In this document: positions 25,769 to 34,741 of the stretch, in pieces
Layout of the letters: each line of letters begins with the position of its first letter
Numbering within the stretch: the stretch's first letter is position 1
From: Prevotella illustrans
Lineage (GTDB): Bacteria; Bacteroidota; Bacteroidia; Bacteroidales; Bacteroidaceae
Reading direction: 5' to 3'
DNA length: 64,000 nt
Assembly: GCF_017426725.1 (NCBI RefSeq)
Contig: NZ_JAERMS010000011.1
Coordinates: forward strand, 303-64,302
Notes under the pieces: model-generated
The model's input: only the letters and a program-made list of their open reading frames with translations
Database searches by the model: none
What the model was told of the DNA's origin: nothing
Translations under genes and position numbers: made by a program

Positions 25769-25906
25769 CCGAGGCCTCGGATGAGTGGAAAACAAGAAAA
25801 AATGTGTTTCCGAGGCCTCGGATGAGCGGAAAACAAGAAAAATGACGTTTCCGCCATGGCGGAAATACAAAAAACGGTAAAAAATACGTTTCCGCCACGG
25901 CGGAAG
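25769..25906. repeat. 41-nt-period palindrome array (4 units)
   Basis: Palindrome centres lie at 25774.5, 25815.5, 25856.5 and 25897.5, exactly 41 nt apart. Units 1 and 2 share CCGAGGCCTCGG, unit 3 is TTTCCGCCATGGCGGAAA (perfect, 18 nt), and unit 4 is TTTCCGCCACGGCGGAAG. Spacers are A-rich (GGAAAACAAGAAAAA and similar). The core changed from GAGGCCTC to GCCATGGC while staying palindromic. Confidence 0.93.
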
Positions 25907-25921
25907 CATTTTCTTTTTTAT

Positions 25922-25962
25922 GGCGCAAGACTTGTGTGAGAACAGGGCTTGCGCCTTTTGTC
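25922..25962 (+). terminator. terminator of the toxin-antitoxin operon
   Basis: GGCGCAAG (25922-25929) and CTTGCGCC (25948-25955) form a perfect 8-bp stem with an 18-nt loop, followed by TTTTGTCTTG. Confidence 0.7.
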
Positions 25963-25974
25963 TTGTGCTATTGA

Positions 25975-26013
25975 AAAAAGCGGTTGAATGTCCGAAACCA
26001 TTCAACCGCTTTT
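25975..26013. terminator. bidirectional terminator, convergent genes
   Basis: AAAAAGCGGTTGAATG pairs with CATTCAACCGCTTTT around an 8-nt loop. It lies 26 nt past the stop codon of the minus-strand zinc-ribbon gene. Confidence 0.9.
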
Positions 26014-26038
26014 ATGCCGGTACGTTGGAATAGAAAGC

Positions 26039-27229
26039 TTATTCTACAATCTTTGTCATGTTCATTTCGGAGATTTCACCATCGGGATTGATACGGGCTT
26101 TCACCTTGAACTTGTTGTTGGCTGTGGTGCCATCGGTCTTCTCCACTTCCTGAATGGTTGAGAAGTTGACGGTATATTCGTATTCCTCGTCGCCCACTTC
26201 TTTCTTGTCGATCTTGTAATCGTTGTTCAGTTTCCAGTTCATGCTTTTGGTATCTTCCTTGTATATCTTGTTCATGAAAGTCACGACGTCGCTCTTGGTG
26301 GCATCGGGCTTGCCCAGGAAAGAGGTGAGCAGGCTGCTGACAGATGAGCGGAGCCCTTCTTCATCGCGGGCGCTGACGCTTTGGAAGAAGTTGCGGAAAA
26401 CAGAACTGATCATTTGGCGTTCCTGTGGCTGAACCGTTTGGGCGCTGATTCTCTTCAGTCCGTCGTTGGCTTCATCCACATATTCGCCGTTGGGATGGTC
26501 TTCCAGATAACGCTTGTAGGCTCCTTCCGAGTCGGCAGCTAACGCCGAAACCCAGTCGAGTGAGTCGATCTTGTGTCTGGCTTCTGCCTTGTGGGGGGAG
26601 TTGGGATGATTCTCAAGATATTCTTCGAAACCTTCTTTCGAGTTGTTGACCAAGGCGTCGTTCCACTGTTGGTCTATCTGTTGCAGCGTGGACAGATGGG
26701 CCCGGATGGAGTCGCGGTGAGCTTGGGGCGCGTCGGGATAGGTGTCGAGATAGCTCTGCAGCACGGCCGGATCTGAATTTTTAATGGCGTATTCATAGGC
26801 CTCGAGTTCTTTCTTTTTACCGGCTTCGGCATAGAAGTACCAAAGTCCGGCGCATATGATGGCTGCCACGATGAAACTGATAATCAGCACCGTTCGGTTA
26901 TTTTTCTTGGGGGATGAGGGTGTAGGCTGCTCGGTCTGTGTCTGTGGAGCGGTTTTTGCTTCGGAATGTTGTGGAGCAACCGGCGGAATGGGCGGAGTGG
27001 GGGATGTCTGCTGTCGCTGTATGGGGCTTTGCGGACGTGTCGTGCTCATCTGTTCATCGCTCATCGTGAGGTGCCGGCAGACGGGGCATGCGCTTTGGTC
27101 CTTGAAATAAACTTCGCCACATTGTGGACATCTGGTGATTTTGCCCGCAATCTCTACACCACATTGTGGGCAGACGGGGGCTTTGTCGCTGATTTGATGT
27201 CCGCATTCGGGACATTTTATGATTGCCAT
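26039..27229 (-). CDS. zinc-ribbon membrane protein with repeat-containing C-terminal domain
   Basis: A 396-residue protein. The N-terminus has two zinc ribbons with four CxxC pairs (CPECGHQISDKAPVCPQC, then CPQCGEVYFKDQSACPVC). A Pro/Gln/Thr-rich linker leads to one membrane segment (about 112-133, VLIISFIVAAIICAGLWYFY). Outside the membrane come TPR-like repeats with YLDTYPDAPQAH, YLENHPNSPHKAEA and YLEDHPNGEYVDEA, then a C-terminal beta-rich domain of about 120 residues. It looks like a membrane-tethered sensor or scaffold. It lies 11 nt downstream of the GH25 gene and may be co-transcribed with it. Function unknown. Confidence 0.82.
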   Translation of the reverse strand: MAIIKCPECGHQISDKAPVCPQCGVEIAGKITRCPQCGEVYFKDQSACPVCRHLTMSDEQMSTTRPQSPIQRQQTSPTPPIPPVAPQHSEAKTAPQTQTEQPTPSSPKKNNRTVLIISFIVAAIICAGLWYFYAEAGKKKELEAYEYAIKNSDPAVLQSYLDTYPDAPQAHRDSIRAHLSTLQQIDQQWNDALVNNSKEGFEEYLENHPNSPHKAEARHKIDSLDWVSALAADSEGAYKRYLEDHPNGEYVDEANDGLKRISAQTVQPQERQMISSVFRNFFQSVSARDEEGLRSSVSSLLTSFLGKPDATKSDVVTFMNKIYKEDTKSMNWKLNNDYKIDKKEVGDEEYEYTVNFSTIQEVEKTDGTTANNKFKVKARINPDGEISEMNMTKIVE

Positions 27230-27240
27230 ATTGTTTGTTT

Positions 27241-27945
27241 TTAGTGTCTGAATCTGATTTCACGCAGCGAATGGCGGCCCATGAATCTGCTTTTGTCAAC
27301 ATATCCATTGATACCGTTGATACGGCCTTTACCCGTATATTGCCACATGGTGATGTCTCGATCGTCTTTCAATACAGGTTCACGGGTTGTATATTGGGCT
27401 ATCATCAGATGGTAATTGTCGATCTTGCCCAATAAGTAGTGGTCGTAGAAATTGGCGAAAGTGTAGAGAAGGGGCTTTTGTTGGTAGGCATTTTCTACCA
27501 TTTTCAGGAATTTAAACAGCGAATCACAGAATTCTTCGGTATTGAGTCCATTCTTTGTCTCAATATCTATCATCGGAATCAGGTCTTGTTCGCCGGGCCT
27601 GCACTGGAGAATAAAATTGTTGAGCTGTTTTTGCAGATCGGTTTTAGGACGAAAAAAATGGTAAGAACCGACTTTCAAACCATATTTATGAGCCAACGCG
27701 ATGTTGTTTTCGTATTTATCATCGATACGATCTCCACCCTCAGTGGCTTTCAGATATACGTAAGCCATTTTCGTATTATCACCTATTGTCTCCCAAAAAA
27801 CATCGCCCTGATAGTGACTGAGGTCAATGCCGTGAATGTGGCTGCATGTGTCTTCGCATTGTACATAATCGTTTTGCGCGTGAATGGTGAGAGAAAATAA
27901 GATCAAAGCTAAAAAGATAGTTGCTTTTCTATATATCTTGTCCAT
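27241..27945 (-). CDS. GH25-family lysozyme (muramidase), exported
   Basis: A 234-residue protein with a cleavable signal peptide (ATIFLALILFSLTIHAQ). The GH25 fold is clear: HGIDLSHYQGDVFWETIG at the start, AYVYLKATEGGDRIDDKYE with the acidic catalytic-site residues, VGSYHFFRP, and PMIDIE. GH25 enzymes cut the MurNAc-GlcNAc bond in peptidoglycan. It could remodel the cell's own wall or attack others. A -7 box TAACTTTG sits just upstream. Confidence 0.92.
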   Translation of the reverse strand: MDKIYRKATIFLALILFSLTIHAQNDYVQCEDTCSHIHGIDLSHYQGDVFWETIGDNTKMAYVYLKATEGGDRIDDKYENNIALAHKYGLKVGSYHFFRPKTDLQKQLNNFILQCRPGEQDLIPMIDIETKNGLNTEEFCDSLFKFLKMVENAYQQKPLLYTFANFYDHYLLGKIDNYHLMIAQYTTREPVLKDDRDITMWQYTGKGRINGINGYVDKSRFMGRHSLREIRFRH

Positions 27946-27950
27946 AATTG

Positions 27951-27958
27951 CAAAGTTA
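27951..27958 (-). promoter_or_regulatory. -7 box (TAACTTTG) for the GH25 gene
   Basis: A TAnnTTTG match on the minus strand ending 6 nt before the ATG; the transcript would have a very short leader or none. Confidence 0.5.
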
Positions 27959-28009
27959 AACGAAAAATATTGATATGATGCAAAAATGAAACAGAATTAA
28001 AATTAATTA

Positions 28010-28705
28010 TCATTCTTCGATTTCGGACAAGCTACGCCCGAAATTCCTAATAAAATTACTGATGTCTTCGATTGGCGCATAGCGATAATAGCGCAGCGAA
28101 CGGCGGAGGTTGCGGCGTAGCAGCGTTGAGTTGTTATAGACGAATCCTCCTTTGCCTTGTTTGAAGTGCCAGGCTTGGCTATCTTTTTCTGTATTGGTTA
28201 TGGTGCGTATCATAAGCGGTATGGCTTGTCTCTCCGTCTTTTTGACGAATGGCAGTTCCTCTTTTGTAAAGCCAAAACAACTAACCAGAATTGTTCCTTG
28301 TAGTTGTGCCATACGGCTGATATGTAATTGTGAAAGCCAGTTGTTGAGTTTGCCATAATCAACCTTAGGGCCTCGGGAACGGATATATTGTCCCAACTGT
28401 ATGATGCCTCGGATGGGTATTCCGTGGTTCATGGTAGCGTTGACATTGCTGACTATGATTCGCAGAATGTAGATTGTTTCCAGCGAAGGTGTATCTTGTA
28501 GCCGTTCTTTTTCCTGCAAATGTTTCAGACGCATGTTAAGCAGAGGATTGGCCAGCACCACTTCGCCGGCCGGCATGTCCGCGATATTGCGCATCATGCA
28601 GACCATCTTCCGGGTTTTGAAGGCAGACATGGGCTCAAGAACTTCCTGCGTTTTGAAGTTGTCTGCCCTGAGTTTGGTAAAAAGATTCCGTTTGATGATT
28701 TCCAT
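28010..28705 (-). CDS. conserved protein of unknown function, downstream of nhaC-like gene
   Basis: A 231-residue basic protein with no signal peptide or membrane segment, predicted largely helical (MRLKHLQEKERLQDTPSLET, YGKLNNWLSQLHISRMAQLQ). The C-terminal third is Arg-rich with aromatic residues (LLRRNLRRSLRYYRYAPIED), which could bind nucleic acid. It follows the NhaC gene after 3 nt. I recognise no family. Confidence 0.75.
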   Translation of the reverse strand: MEIIKRNLFTKLRADNFKTQEVLEPMSAFKTRKMVCMMRNIADMPAGEVVLANPLLNMRLKHLQEKERLQDTPSLETIYILRIIVSNVNATMNHGIPIRGIIQLGQYIRSRGPKVDYGKLNNWLSQLHISRMAQLQGTILVSCFGFTKEELPFVKKTERQAIPLMIRTITNTEKDSQAWHFKQGKGGFVYNNSTLLRRNLRRSLRYYRYAPIEDISNFIRNFGRSLSEIEE

Positions 28706-28708
28706 GAT

Positions 28709-30007
28709 TTAGCTATATTTACGTGGGAATCTGAAGATAATGGCCAACAGCGAAGCGATTCCGATGGCCATGGGGTAATAGAGATAGGGCAAGATCTGGA
28801 TAGGATTTAATCCGGATAGTCCTGCGGCCAACAACATCTGTACGCCATAAGGAATCAATCCCTGCACACAGCATGAAAAGGTATCGAGTATGCTGGCCGC
28901 CTTTCTGCTGTCAACCCCAAATCGATCGCCAATCTTTTTCGAAATGTTGCCTACCGTCAGAATAGCTACAGTATTGTTGGCTGTGCATATATTGACCATT
29001 GAAACCAATGCGGCAATGGAAAGTTCGGCACCTCGTTTGCCCGTGATGCGGCGGGTCAATTTATTGATGATGAAATCAATACCTCCGTTTTCGCGTATGA
29101 TCTCCAGCATGCCTCCTGCCATCATGGCGATAATGACAAGTTCACCCATTCCTAAAATGCCATCGCCCATGGCCGCAAACCATCCGTAGACGTTGTAATC
29201 GCCAGAGGCAACACCGATGATCCCACAGAGCACCAAGCCCAACGTGAGCACTGCCATGACATTCATTCCGGCCACAGCAGTAACCAACACAAGTAAATAA
29301 GGTAAGATTTTAATATAGTCAACTTGAGGAACTTCGGTAGGAATGGTCATGTTTTTTCCCAATATCCAGTAACATAGGAGAATTAAAAAGGCTGAGGGGG
29401 CGACGATACTGAAGTTGACCCGAAACTTATCGTTCATCTTACAGCCTTGGGTTTGGGTCGCTACAACGGTGGTGTCGGAAATAAACGAGAGGTTATCTCC
29501 GAAATAAGCGCCACCTACGATAGTGGCTGTCATAAGCGCCGGGTTGAACGCTGTGGAATGAGAAATGCCGGCCGCGATGGGTACTAAGGCTACGACAGTG
29601 CCCACACTCGTACCGATAGATATGGAAATGAAGCAGGCTGCCAGAAACAAACCGGGCAATAACAGATTGGCGGGAAGCAGCTGTAGCGCCAGATTGACAG
29701 TGGCATCAATGGCACCCATCTCTTTGGCCGAAGCGGCAAAGGCGCCCGCCAGGACATAAATCCACAACATCAGCATGAGATTGGTGGCTCCGGCGCCTTT
29801 GCTGTAGGTGTCGATTCGCTTCTTGATGGGAAGTCCTCCGGAGATAATGATGGCGTAAATACTTGATATCATGAATGCGACAGAGAGTGAAAGATTGGGC
29901 TCACTCTCTGCTTTATCTACTGAATAAATCGTAAATATAATGATAAATGCAATCAGTATCAATAGTGGTGACAACGCCACTAAACCTTTTCTCTTGTTCA
30001 ATTTCAA
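28709..30007 (-). CDS. NhaC-family Na+/H+ antiporter
   Basis: A 432-residue protein with about eleven membrane segments. Family motifs are seen in ISIGTSVGTVVALVPIAAGI, IVGGAYFGDNLSFISDTTVV (the conserved G-A-x-x-G-D-x-x-S-x-x-S-D-T signature) and CTANNTVAILTVGNI. It exchanges sodium (or, in relatives, other solutes) for protons at the inner membrane. It sits 4 nt downstream of the LacI-type regulator, so regulation by that repressor is plausible. Confidence 0.9.
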   Translation of the reverse strand: MKLNKRKGLVALSPLLILIAFIIIFTIYSVDKAESEPNLSLSVAFMISSIYAIIISGGLPIKKRIDTYSKGAGATNLMLMLWIYVLAGAFAASAKEMGAIDATVNLALQLLPANLLLPGLFLAACFISISIGTSVGTVVALVPIAAGISHSTAFNPALMTATIVGGAYFGDNLSFISDTTVVATQTQGCKMNDKFRVNFSIVAPSAFLILLCYWILGKNMTIPTEVPQVDYIKILPYLLVLVTAVAGMNVMAVLTLGLVLCGIIGVASGDYNVYGWFAAMGDGILGMGELVIIAMMAGGMLEIIRENGGIDFIINKLTRRITGKRGAELSIAALVSMVNICTANNTVAILTVGNISKKIGDRFGVDSRKAASILDTFSCCVQGLIPYGVQMLLAAGLSGLNPIQILPYLYYPMAIGIASLLAIIFRFPRKYS

Positions 30008-30011
30008 TCTG

Positions 30012-31076
30012 TTATAATTGCGTCCGGCGATAGAATTTTACATTTTCTTTCGACAACAGCTCAATCGGCATATAATTTACGGGCTGAACTTTCTTTTTAA
30101 GCACGATGGCCTGAAACAACGCGTTCACACTGCTATAGCCTTGTTGGTAAGCATGTTGGGCAATAAGAAACGAGATACTTCCTTGCAACAAGCACTCCGC
30201 ATTTTTGGCAACCATGTCGTAACCCATAATTTGAATGTCACGATAATTGTGCCGCAAGAGGAAGTCGCCTACCAAATGCGCCTTGGAATTTAGCGTGATG
30301 CAATGGTGTATGTCGGGATGCGTGTGGAAAAATTGTTCCAGTATTTTGTCGAAATCATCTTTGTTCATGCCCAAAGGTAGCTCAAGTTCCGTTATTTTTA
30401 TATTAGGAAAATGGTCACGCATGTAATGTCGGAAGCCCACTTCTCGGTTTGCTTGCTGTTTACTGACGACAATACCGTCCTTGGTATGCTTCATCAGCAT
30501 AATCTCCTTTTCCTGCGAAGCGATGAGCATCAAGATTTTGGCCGCGAAAAAGCCGCTGGCAAAAGAGTCTTGACCAAAGAACGACAGAGGCTTCAGGTCG
30601 GGCATGTAGGAGTCGAGCAATACAAATGGTATCTTGAGTCTGTGTAGTTGATCCGTGAAACCACGAGTCATTTCGAGTGTCGACGGCACGATGACCACGC
30701 CATCCGGCTGAGTGTCAAGACAACTTTCATATACTTCCTTAAACGAACTTTCATTGAATCGTTCGTAATAGTGGAAACTAACGTTGATATGAAAGTCTCG
30801 CCGGGCTTCCATTGCTTTGCGGGCACCTTCTTCGATCTCTTCCCAATAGGCTTCGGAAGCGTGTTTGGGCAGCACAATCTGAATCTGATAGGATTTGTTG
30901 TAAGCCAAGGCACTGGCATACATGTTGGGCTGGTAGTTCATTTCCTTTAAGGCTTTTTCTACCTTTTCACGCGCAGAGGGCGACACATTGGGGCGATTAT
31001 GGAGCACACGGTCTACGGTGCCTACCGATACACAGGCTCTTTCAGCAATGTCCTTAATACGTATTTTCTCTGTCAT
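30012..31076 (-). CDS. LacI-family transcriptional regulator
   Basis: A 354-residue regulator starting at the ATG at 31076, with MTEKIRIKDIAERACVSVGT directly opening the DNA-binding domain; a longer in-frame start at 31142 adds 22 implausible residues. The helix-turn-helix is followed by the hinge (PSAREKVEKALKEMNYQPNM) and a periplasmic-binding-protein-like effector domain containing PDGVVIVPSTLE and QIMGYDMV. Ligands are usually sugars; no sugar gene is adjacent. It reads into the nhaC-like gene. Confidence 0.92.
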   Translation of the reverse strand: MTEKIRIKDIAERACVSVGTVDRVLHNRPNVSPSAREKVEKALKEMNYQPNMYASALAYNKSYQIQIVLPKHASEAYWEEIEEGARKAMEARRDFHINVSFHYYERFNESSFKEVYESCLDTQPDGVVIVPSTLEMTRGFTDQLHRLKIPFVLLDSYMPDLKPLSFFGQDSFASGFFAAKILMLIASQEKEIMLMKHTKDGIVVSKQQANREVGFRHYMRDHFPNIKITELELPLGMNKDDFDKILEQFFHTHPDIHHCITLNSKAHLVGDFLLRHNYRDIQIMGYDMVAKNAECLLQGSISFLIAQHAYQQGYSSVNALFQAIVLKKKVQPVNYMPIELLSKENVKFYRRTQL

Positions 31077-31159
31077 TATCTGGTTTGTTTTGACACTTAT
31101 GGCTTGGGTGCCCCTGTAATACGATACTCCGTGCACGCACACCAGCTTACTAACCGCTA

Positions 31160-31167
31160 CAAAAGTA
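31160..31167 (-). promoter_or_regulatory. -7 box (TACTTTTG) for the LacI-nhaC operon
   Basis: A TAnnTTTG match on the minus strand, 84 nt upstream of the regulator's ATG. Confidence 0.5.
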
Positions 31168-31261
31168 GTAATAATTGTTGGGAATTAACATGATTGCGCA
31201 GCTATTTTTTGTGTGATTGTGTTTTTTGTTTGATTTATTTCAGACTTTGCGGATTATTCCG

Positions 31262-31269
31262 TATTTTTG
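31262..31269 (+). promoter_or_regulatory. -7 box (TATTTTTG) for the sensor-kinase operon
   Basis: A TAnnTTTG match 17 nt upstream of the ATG at 31286; no convincing -33 at the usual distance. Confidence 0.5.
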
Positions 31270-31285
31270 CAATTACCATGCTATT

Positions 31286-34200
31286 ATGGCCGAACTCTAT
31301 CAAATCGTTTTGAGAGCATTGAGACTTTTATTTTTATTTCGTCAATGTCTCCTTGGACTTGTTATTCTTTGGAGTATATCGTTCTTGTCGGCTTGTGAAC
31401 CAACTTATAATAAAGAGGTCGATATTCTGAATCAAGCTTCTTACGCGTTTCATTATAGAAGTCTTGATTCTACAAAGGTTTTGGCAGAGCGAGCACTCAA
31501 TCTGGCTGAGCTTTATGACGCCGGTTGGTCGGAAGCTATGAATAATCTTGCTTTTGTTAAGATAGCCAGAATGGATTATGATGGTGCCAATGATCTTTTA
31601 GATGAAGTTCTTTACAGAAGCGACAACCAACTGGAGCTTTACGTTGCCAATGTTCAAAAGATGCGATTGTGCCAGCGTCAGTCGCGCAATAAGGATTTTT
31701 ATATTTACCGTCAGCAAGCGATACGATGTCAGAAGCGTATTCGTGAGGATCTCAAAGCTCTTTCCGGTCGGCAGCAACTACGCCTTACTTATGCCAATAG
31801 TGAATACGCTATTGTCGAATCTACTTACTATTATTATATTGGACTGCCAAAGAAATCAATGAAGGCACTTGAGCAGATTGACCCAAGTAGCGAGATTATC
31901 AAGGACACAGCCCAGCTTCTTGCGTATTATTATAATATAGGGTCTGGTGGAATCATTACTGCGGGCAGTCAGCGTGAAATCTATCAGCGTGAATTTGATT
32001 ATCTCATACAATGTCTTATAGGCGCTCTTAAACATGGTTATATCTATTGGGAGGCCAACTCACTTCAGGCGATCAGCGAGCACATGCGCCGTTCGGCCAT
32101 GCGTGATACGCTGATTCGTGACAATCTCCCTGCCATGAAGTTTATCAATAAGGATAATATGCCCGACTCTCTTTTGGCTGGCAATCTGGCCGAAAGAGCC
32201 GCCGACCTTTTCTCTAAATATGGCGATGTCTACCAAACTGCAGGCGCTTATCGAACATTGGCAGAATGTTATTGGGATTTACGAGACTACCGTAGCGCCT
32301 TAATCTGTCTGAACGAAGCGTTGGAACAAGATACGGTCATCAATCGGGCGCCTGATTTGGTGGCTTCTATCCGTGAGCAGTTGTCACTGGCTTATTCTGC
32401 CATCGACGATAAACCCAACAGCGATTACAACCGCAATATCTATTTGGATATGCAGGAAATGACACGCCAAGACCGCCAATTGGACGCGCGTGCGGCCCAG
32501 CTTGACCTTTCTTCTGAGCAGCTGAATGTGATGATAGCCGGCGTTGTACTGATGATCCTCGTTGTTGTAGCCCTTCTTATTCAGTTTTCACGTATGCGCA
32601 GGAAGAAGGACGCGGAAGAATCGCTCGATGATCTCCTGGAACCGTTGCGTCGATGGAATATTAGCGAGGCCCATGAAATGACCCGTTTGAGCGAACAGAA
32701 TGAAGAAGTGGATGAGCAGATCAAAGTGTCCCGATTGCATGTGTTGAACAATAAAAAGAGAAATATTGAACAACGGGCTAAGGTTGCGCTTGTAAACAGC
32801 ATCACTCCTTTCATTGATCGTATTCTGAATGAAATCAATCGATTGCAGCATTCTTGTGAAGATCCTGCCATCAGAAACCAGCGTTTTGATTATATCGCCG
32901 AACTTACGAGTCAGATTAATCAGTATAATGATATTCTTACACGTTGGATTCAGTTGCGGCAAGGCGAATTGAATTTGCGTATCGAGAGCTTTCCGCTGTC
33001 CGAGCTCTTTAATTTGGTAGCCAAGGGACAGATGAGTTTCAGCTTGCGTGGGGTGCGACTCCGGGTGATTGATACGTCTTTGGTAGTGAAGGCTGATAAA
33101 ACCTTAACGCTGTTCATGATCAACACGATTGCCGACAACGCCCGAAAGTTTACGGCGAAAGGGGGTACCGTCACCGTTTCGGCCGAAGAATCGGAGGCTT
33201 ATGTTGAGGTGTCGGTTACGGATAATGGCTGTGGCATGGATGAGGAGCAACTTTCACACGTGTTCGATCATAAGCCTGTGAATGGTGGTCATGGCTTCGG
33301 ACTGATGAATTGTAAAGGTATTATTGAGAAATATAAGAAAATCAGTAGCGTGTTCAGCGTCTGCGTGATTGGAGCCGTCAGCAGAAAGGGAGAGGGGAGC
33401 CGCTTTTTCTTCCGGTTGCCGAAAGGCGTTGCCCGTGGCCTGGTGCTGTTGCTGATGGGCACACTCACGATAGGACATTCATGGGCCAAGAACGAGCATG
33501 TGGTCTTTGGCAAGGCTTTCCAACACCGTCGTGATCTTTACGATGCCTCGCGCTATGCGGATAGCGTGTATTTTGCCAATATCAATGGTGCCTACGACCG
33601 GGCATTGGCGTTTGCGGATTCTACCATGAAATACCTGAACACCATTCCCCGCCGTTTGCGAAACCGTGATTACAATCTCGTTTTGCTCGATATGAAGAAC
33701 GAAGCGGCTGTAGCGGCGCTGGCTTTGCACAAGTGGGACGTGTACCGGGCTAACAATAAAGTCTATACACAATTGTTCCGCAAGATGTCGGCCGACAATA
33801 CGCTCGACAACTACGTGCGCGTGATGCAACGAAGTGAAAACAGCAAGAACGTTGCCATCATCCTTTTAGTGTTACTCTTGCTTAGTATTTTCCCCGCTTA
33901 TTTCTTCCTTTATTATCGTCATGTGGTCTTTTATCGTTATTGCGTGGAACTGATCAATAAGATTAATGATAAGTTATTGTCTGACCTTTCGGCTCAAGAG
34001 AAATTGAATCAGCTCAATTTGATATGGAGTAGTCGCAGGCGTTATCTCAGCGGGCGTGAGAACCGGCTGGCTGCCATCGTCAATCAGATCAGGTCGGCAT
34101 TGAAGGAAAGCATTCAGAATAAACAGCTGTGGCAAGACAACATTGACCTTACCCGTGACGAATTGCGCCGCACCCGGTTTGAGGAAGCCCGGCTTTATAT

Positions 34201-34741
34201 CAGCAACAGTGTGCTCGATAATTGCCTGTCTACCTTGAAGCACGAAACCATGTATTATCCTTCACGTATCAGTCGATTGATGGAAGAGGGGCGCGAAGAT
34301 AATCTCGTGGCTATCGGCGAAGTCGCCAACTATTACAAACAGCTCTATTCCATCCTGAGTCAACAGGCTATGAGGCAGTTGGATTATGAACTACGGATCG
34401 ATGAAGACATGTTGAAATATCTCTTGGATCTGCTGAAAAAGCTGAGCAAGTGTCAAACGGCGGCTATAGAAGTGCATGAACGCGATGAGCATTATGTCGT
34501 TATAAAGGACACGTTGACCGGTGTCACGCTTACCGAGGAGCAGTGCTTAAATCTGTTTACGCCTACGTCTGTCAATATTGAGTTCATGATCTGTCGGCAG
34601 ATCGTGCGCGAAATTGGCGAGATGACCAATATGCGGGGAAGCGGCATTCAGGCATTGCGACAAAGTAATCATGAAATCGTGGTAGAGATAACGCTGCCTA
34701 AAAAGATAATGAATAAAATGCTATTATATGAACAAGTTTAA
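31286..34741 (+). CDS. two-module sensor histidine kinase (DUF5112/DUF5113 type)
   Basis: An 1151-residue membrane protein starting at the ATG at 31286. Order: signal/lipobox segment ending FLSAC, periplasmic TPR-like repeats (about 40-400), membrane helix (about 412-434), coiled coil, and an HATPase with N-box NTIADNARKFT (613), DNGCGMD (646) and GGHGFGL (667). Then comes a second membrane or signal-like helix (about 717-735, GLVLLLMGTLTIGHSWA), a periplasmic stretch, a third helix (about 855-880), and a cytoplasmic helical module with LKHETMYYPSRISRLM, whose His986 fits an H-box; the ATPase after it is degenerate. The first module has no His where the H-box should be (ALVNSITPFIDRIL). It overlaps the response regulator gene by 14 nt. 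Confidence 0.88.
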   Translation: MAELYQIVLRALRLLFLFRQCLLGLVILWSISFLSACEPTYNKEVDILNQASYAFHYRSLDSTKVLAERALNLAELYDAGWSEAMNNLAFVKIARMDYDGANDLLDEVLYRSDNQLELYVANVQKMRLCQRQSRNKDFYIYRQQAIRCQKRIREDLKALSGRQQLRLTYANSEYAIVESTYYYYIGLPKKSMKALEQIDPSSEIIKDTAQLLAYYYNIGSGGIITAGSQREIYQREFDYLIQCLIGALKHGYIYWEANSLQAISEHMRRSAMRDTLIRDNLPAMKFINKDNMPDSLLAGNLAERAADLFSKYGDVYQTAGAYRTLAECYWDLRDYRSALICLNEALEQDTVINRAPDLVASIREQLSLAYSAIDDKPNSDYNRNIYLDMQEMTRQDRQLDARAAQLDLSSEQLNVMIAGVVLMILVVVALLIQFSRMRRKKDAEESLDDLLEPLRRWNISEAHEMTRLSEQNEEVDEQIKVSRLHVLNNKKRNIEQRAKVALVNSITPFIDRILNEINRLQHSCEDPAIRNQRFDYIAELTSQINQYNDILTRWIQLRQGELNLRIESFPLSELFNLVAKGQMSFSLRGVRLRVIDTSLVVKADKTLTLFMINTIADNARKFTAKGGTVTVSAEESEAYVEVSVTDNGCGMDEEQLSHVFDHKPVNGGHGFGLMNCKGIIEKYKKISSVFSVCVIGAVSRKGEGSRFFFRLPKGVARGLVLLLMGTLTIGHSWAKNEHVVFGKAFQHRRDLYDASRYADSVYFANINGAYDRALAFADSTMKYLNTIPRRLRNRDYNLVLLDMKNEAAVAALALHKWDVYRANNKVYTQLFRKMSADNTLDNYVRVMQRSENSKNVAIILLVLLLLSIFPAYFFLYYRHVVFYRYCVELINKINDKLLSDLSAQEKLNQLNLIWSSRRRYLSGRENRLAAIVNQIRSALKESIQNKQLWQDNIDLTRDELRRTRFEEARLYISNSVLDNCLSTLKHETMYYPSRISRLMEEGREDNLVAIGEVANYYKQLYSILSQQAMRQLDYELRIDEDMLKYLLDLLKKLSKCQTAAIEVHERDEHYVVIKDTLTGVTLTEEQCLNLFTPTSVNIEFMICRQIVREIGEMTNMRGSGIQALRQSNHEIVVEITLPKKIMNKMLLYEQV

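Larger units (their letters stand above)
25621..26038. other. 418-nt convergent spacer after the PIN toxin
   Basis: Holds the 41-nt-period palindrome array (25769-25906) and two terminator hairpins. No gene is credible: the frames that cover it are made of the repeats. Confidence 0.7.
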
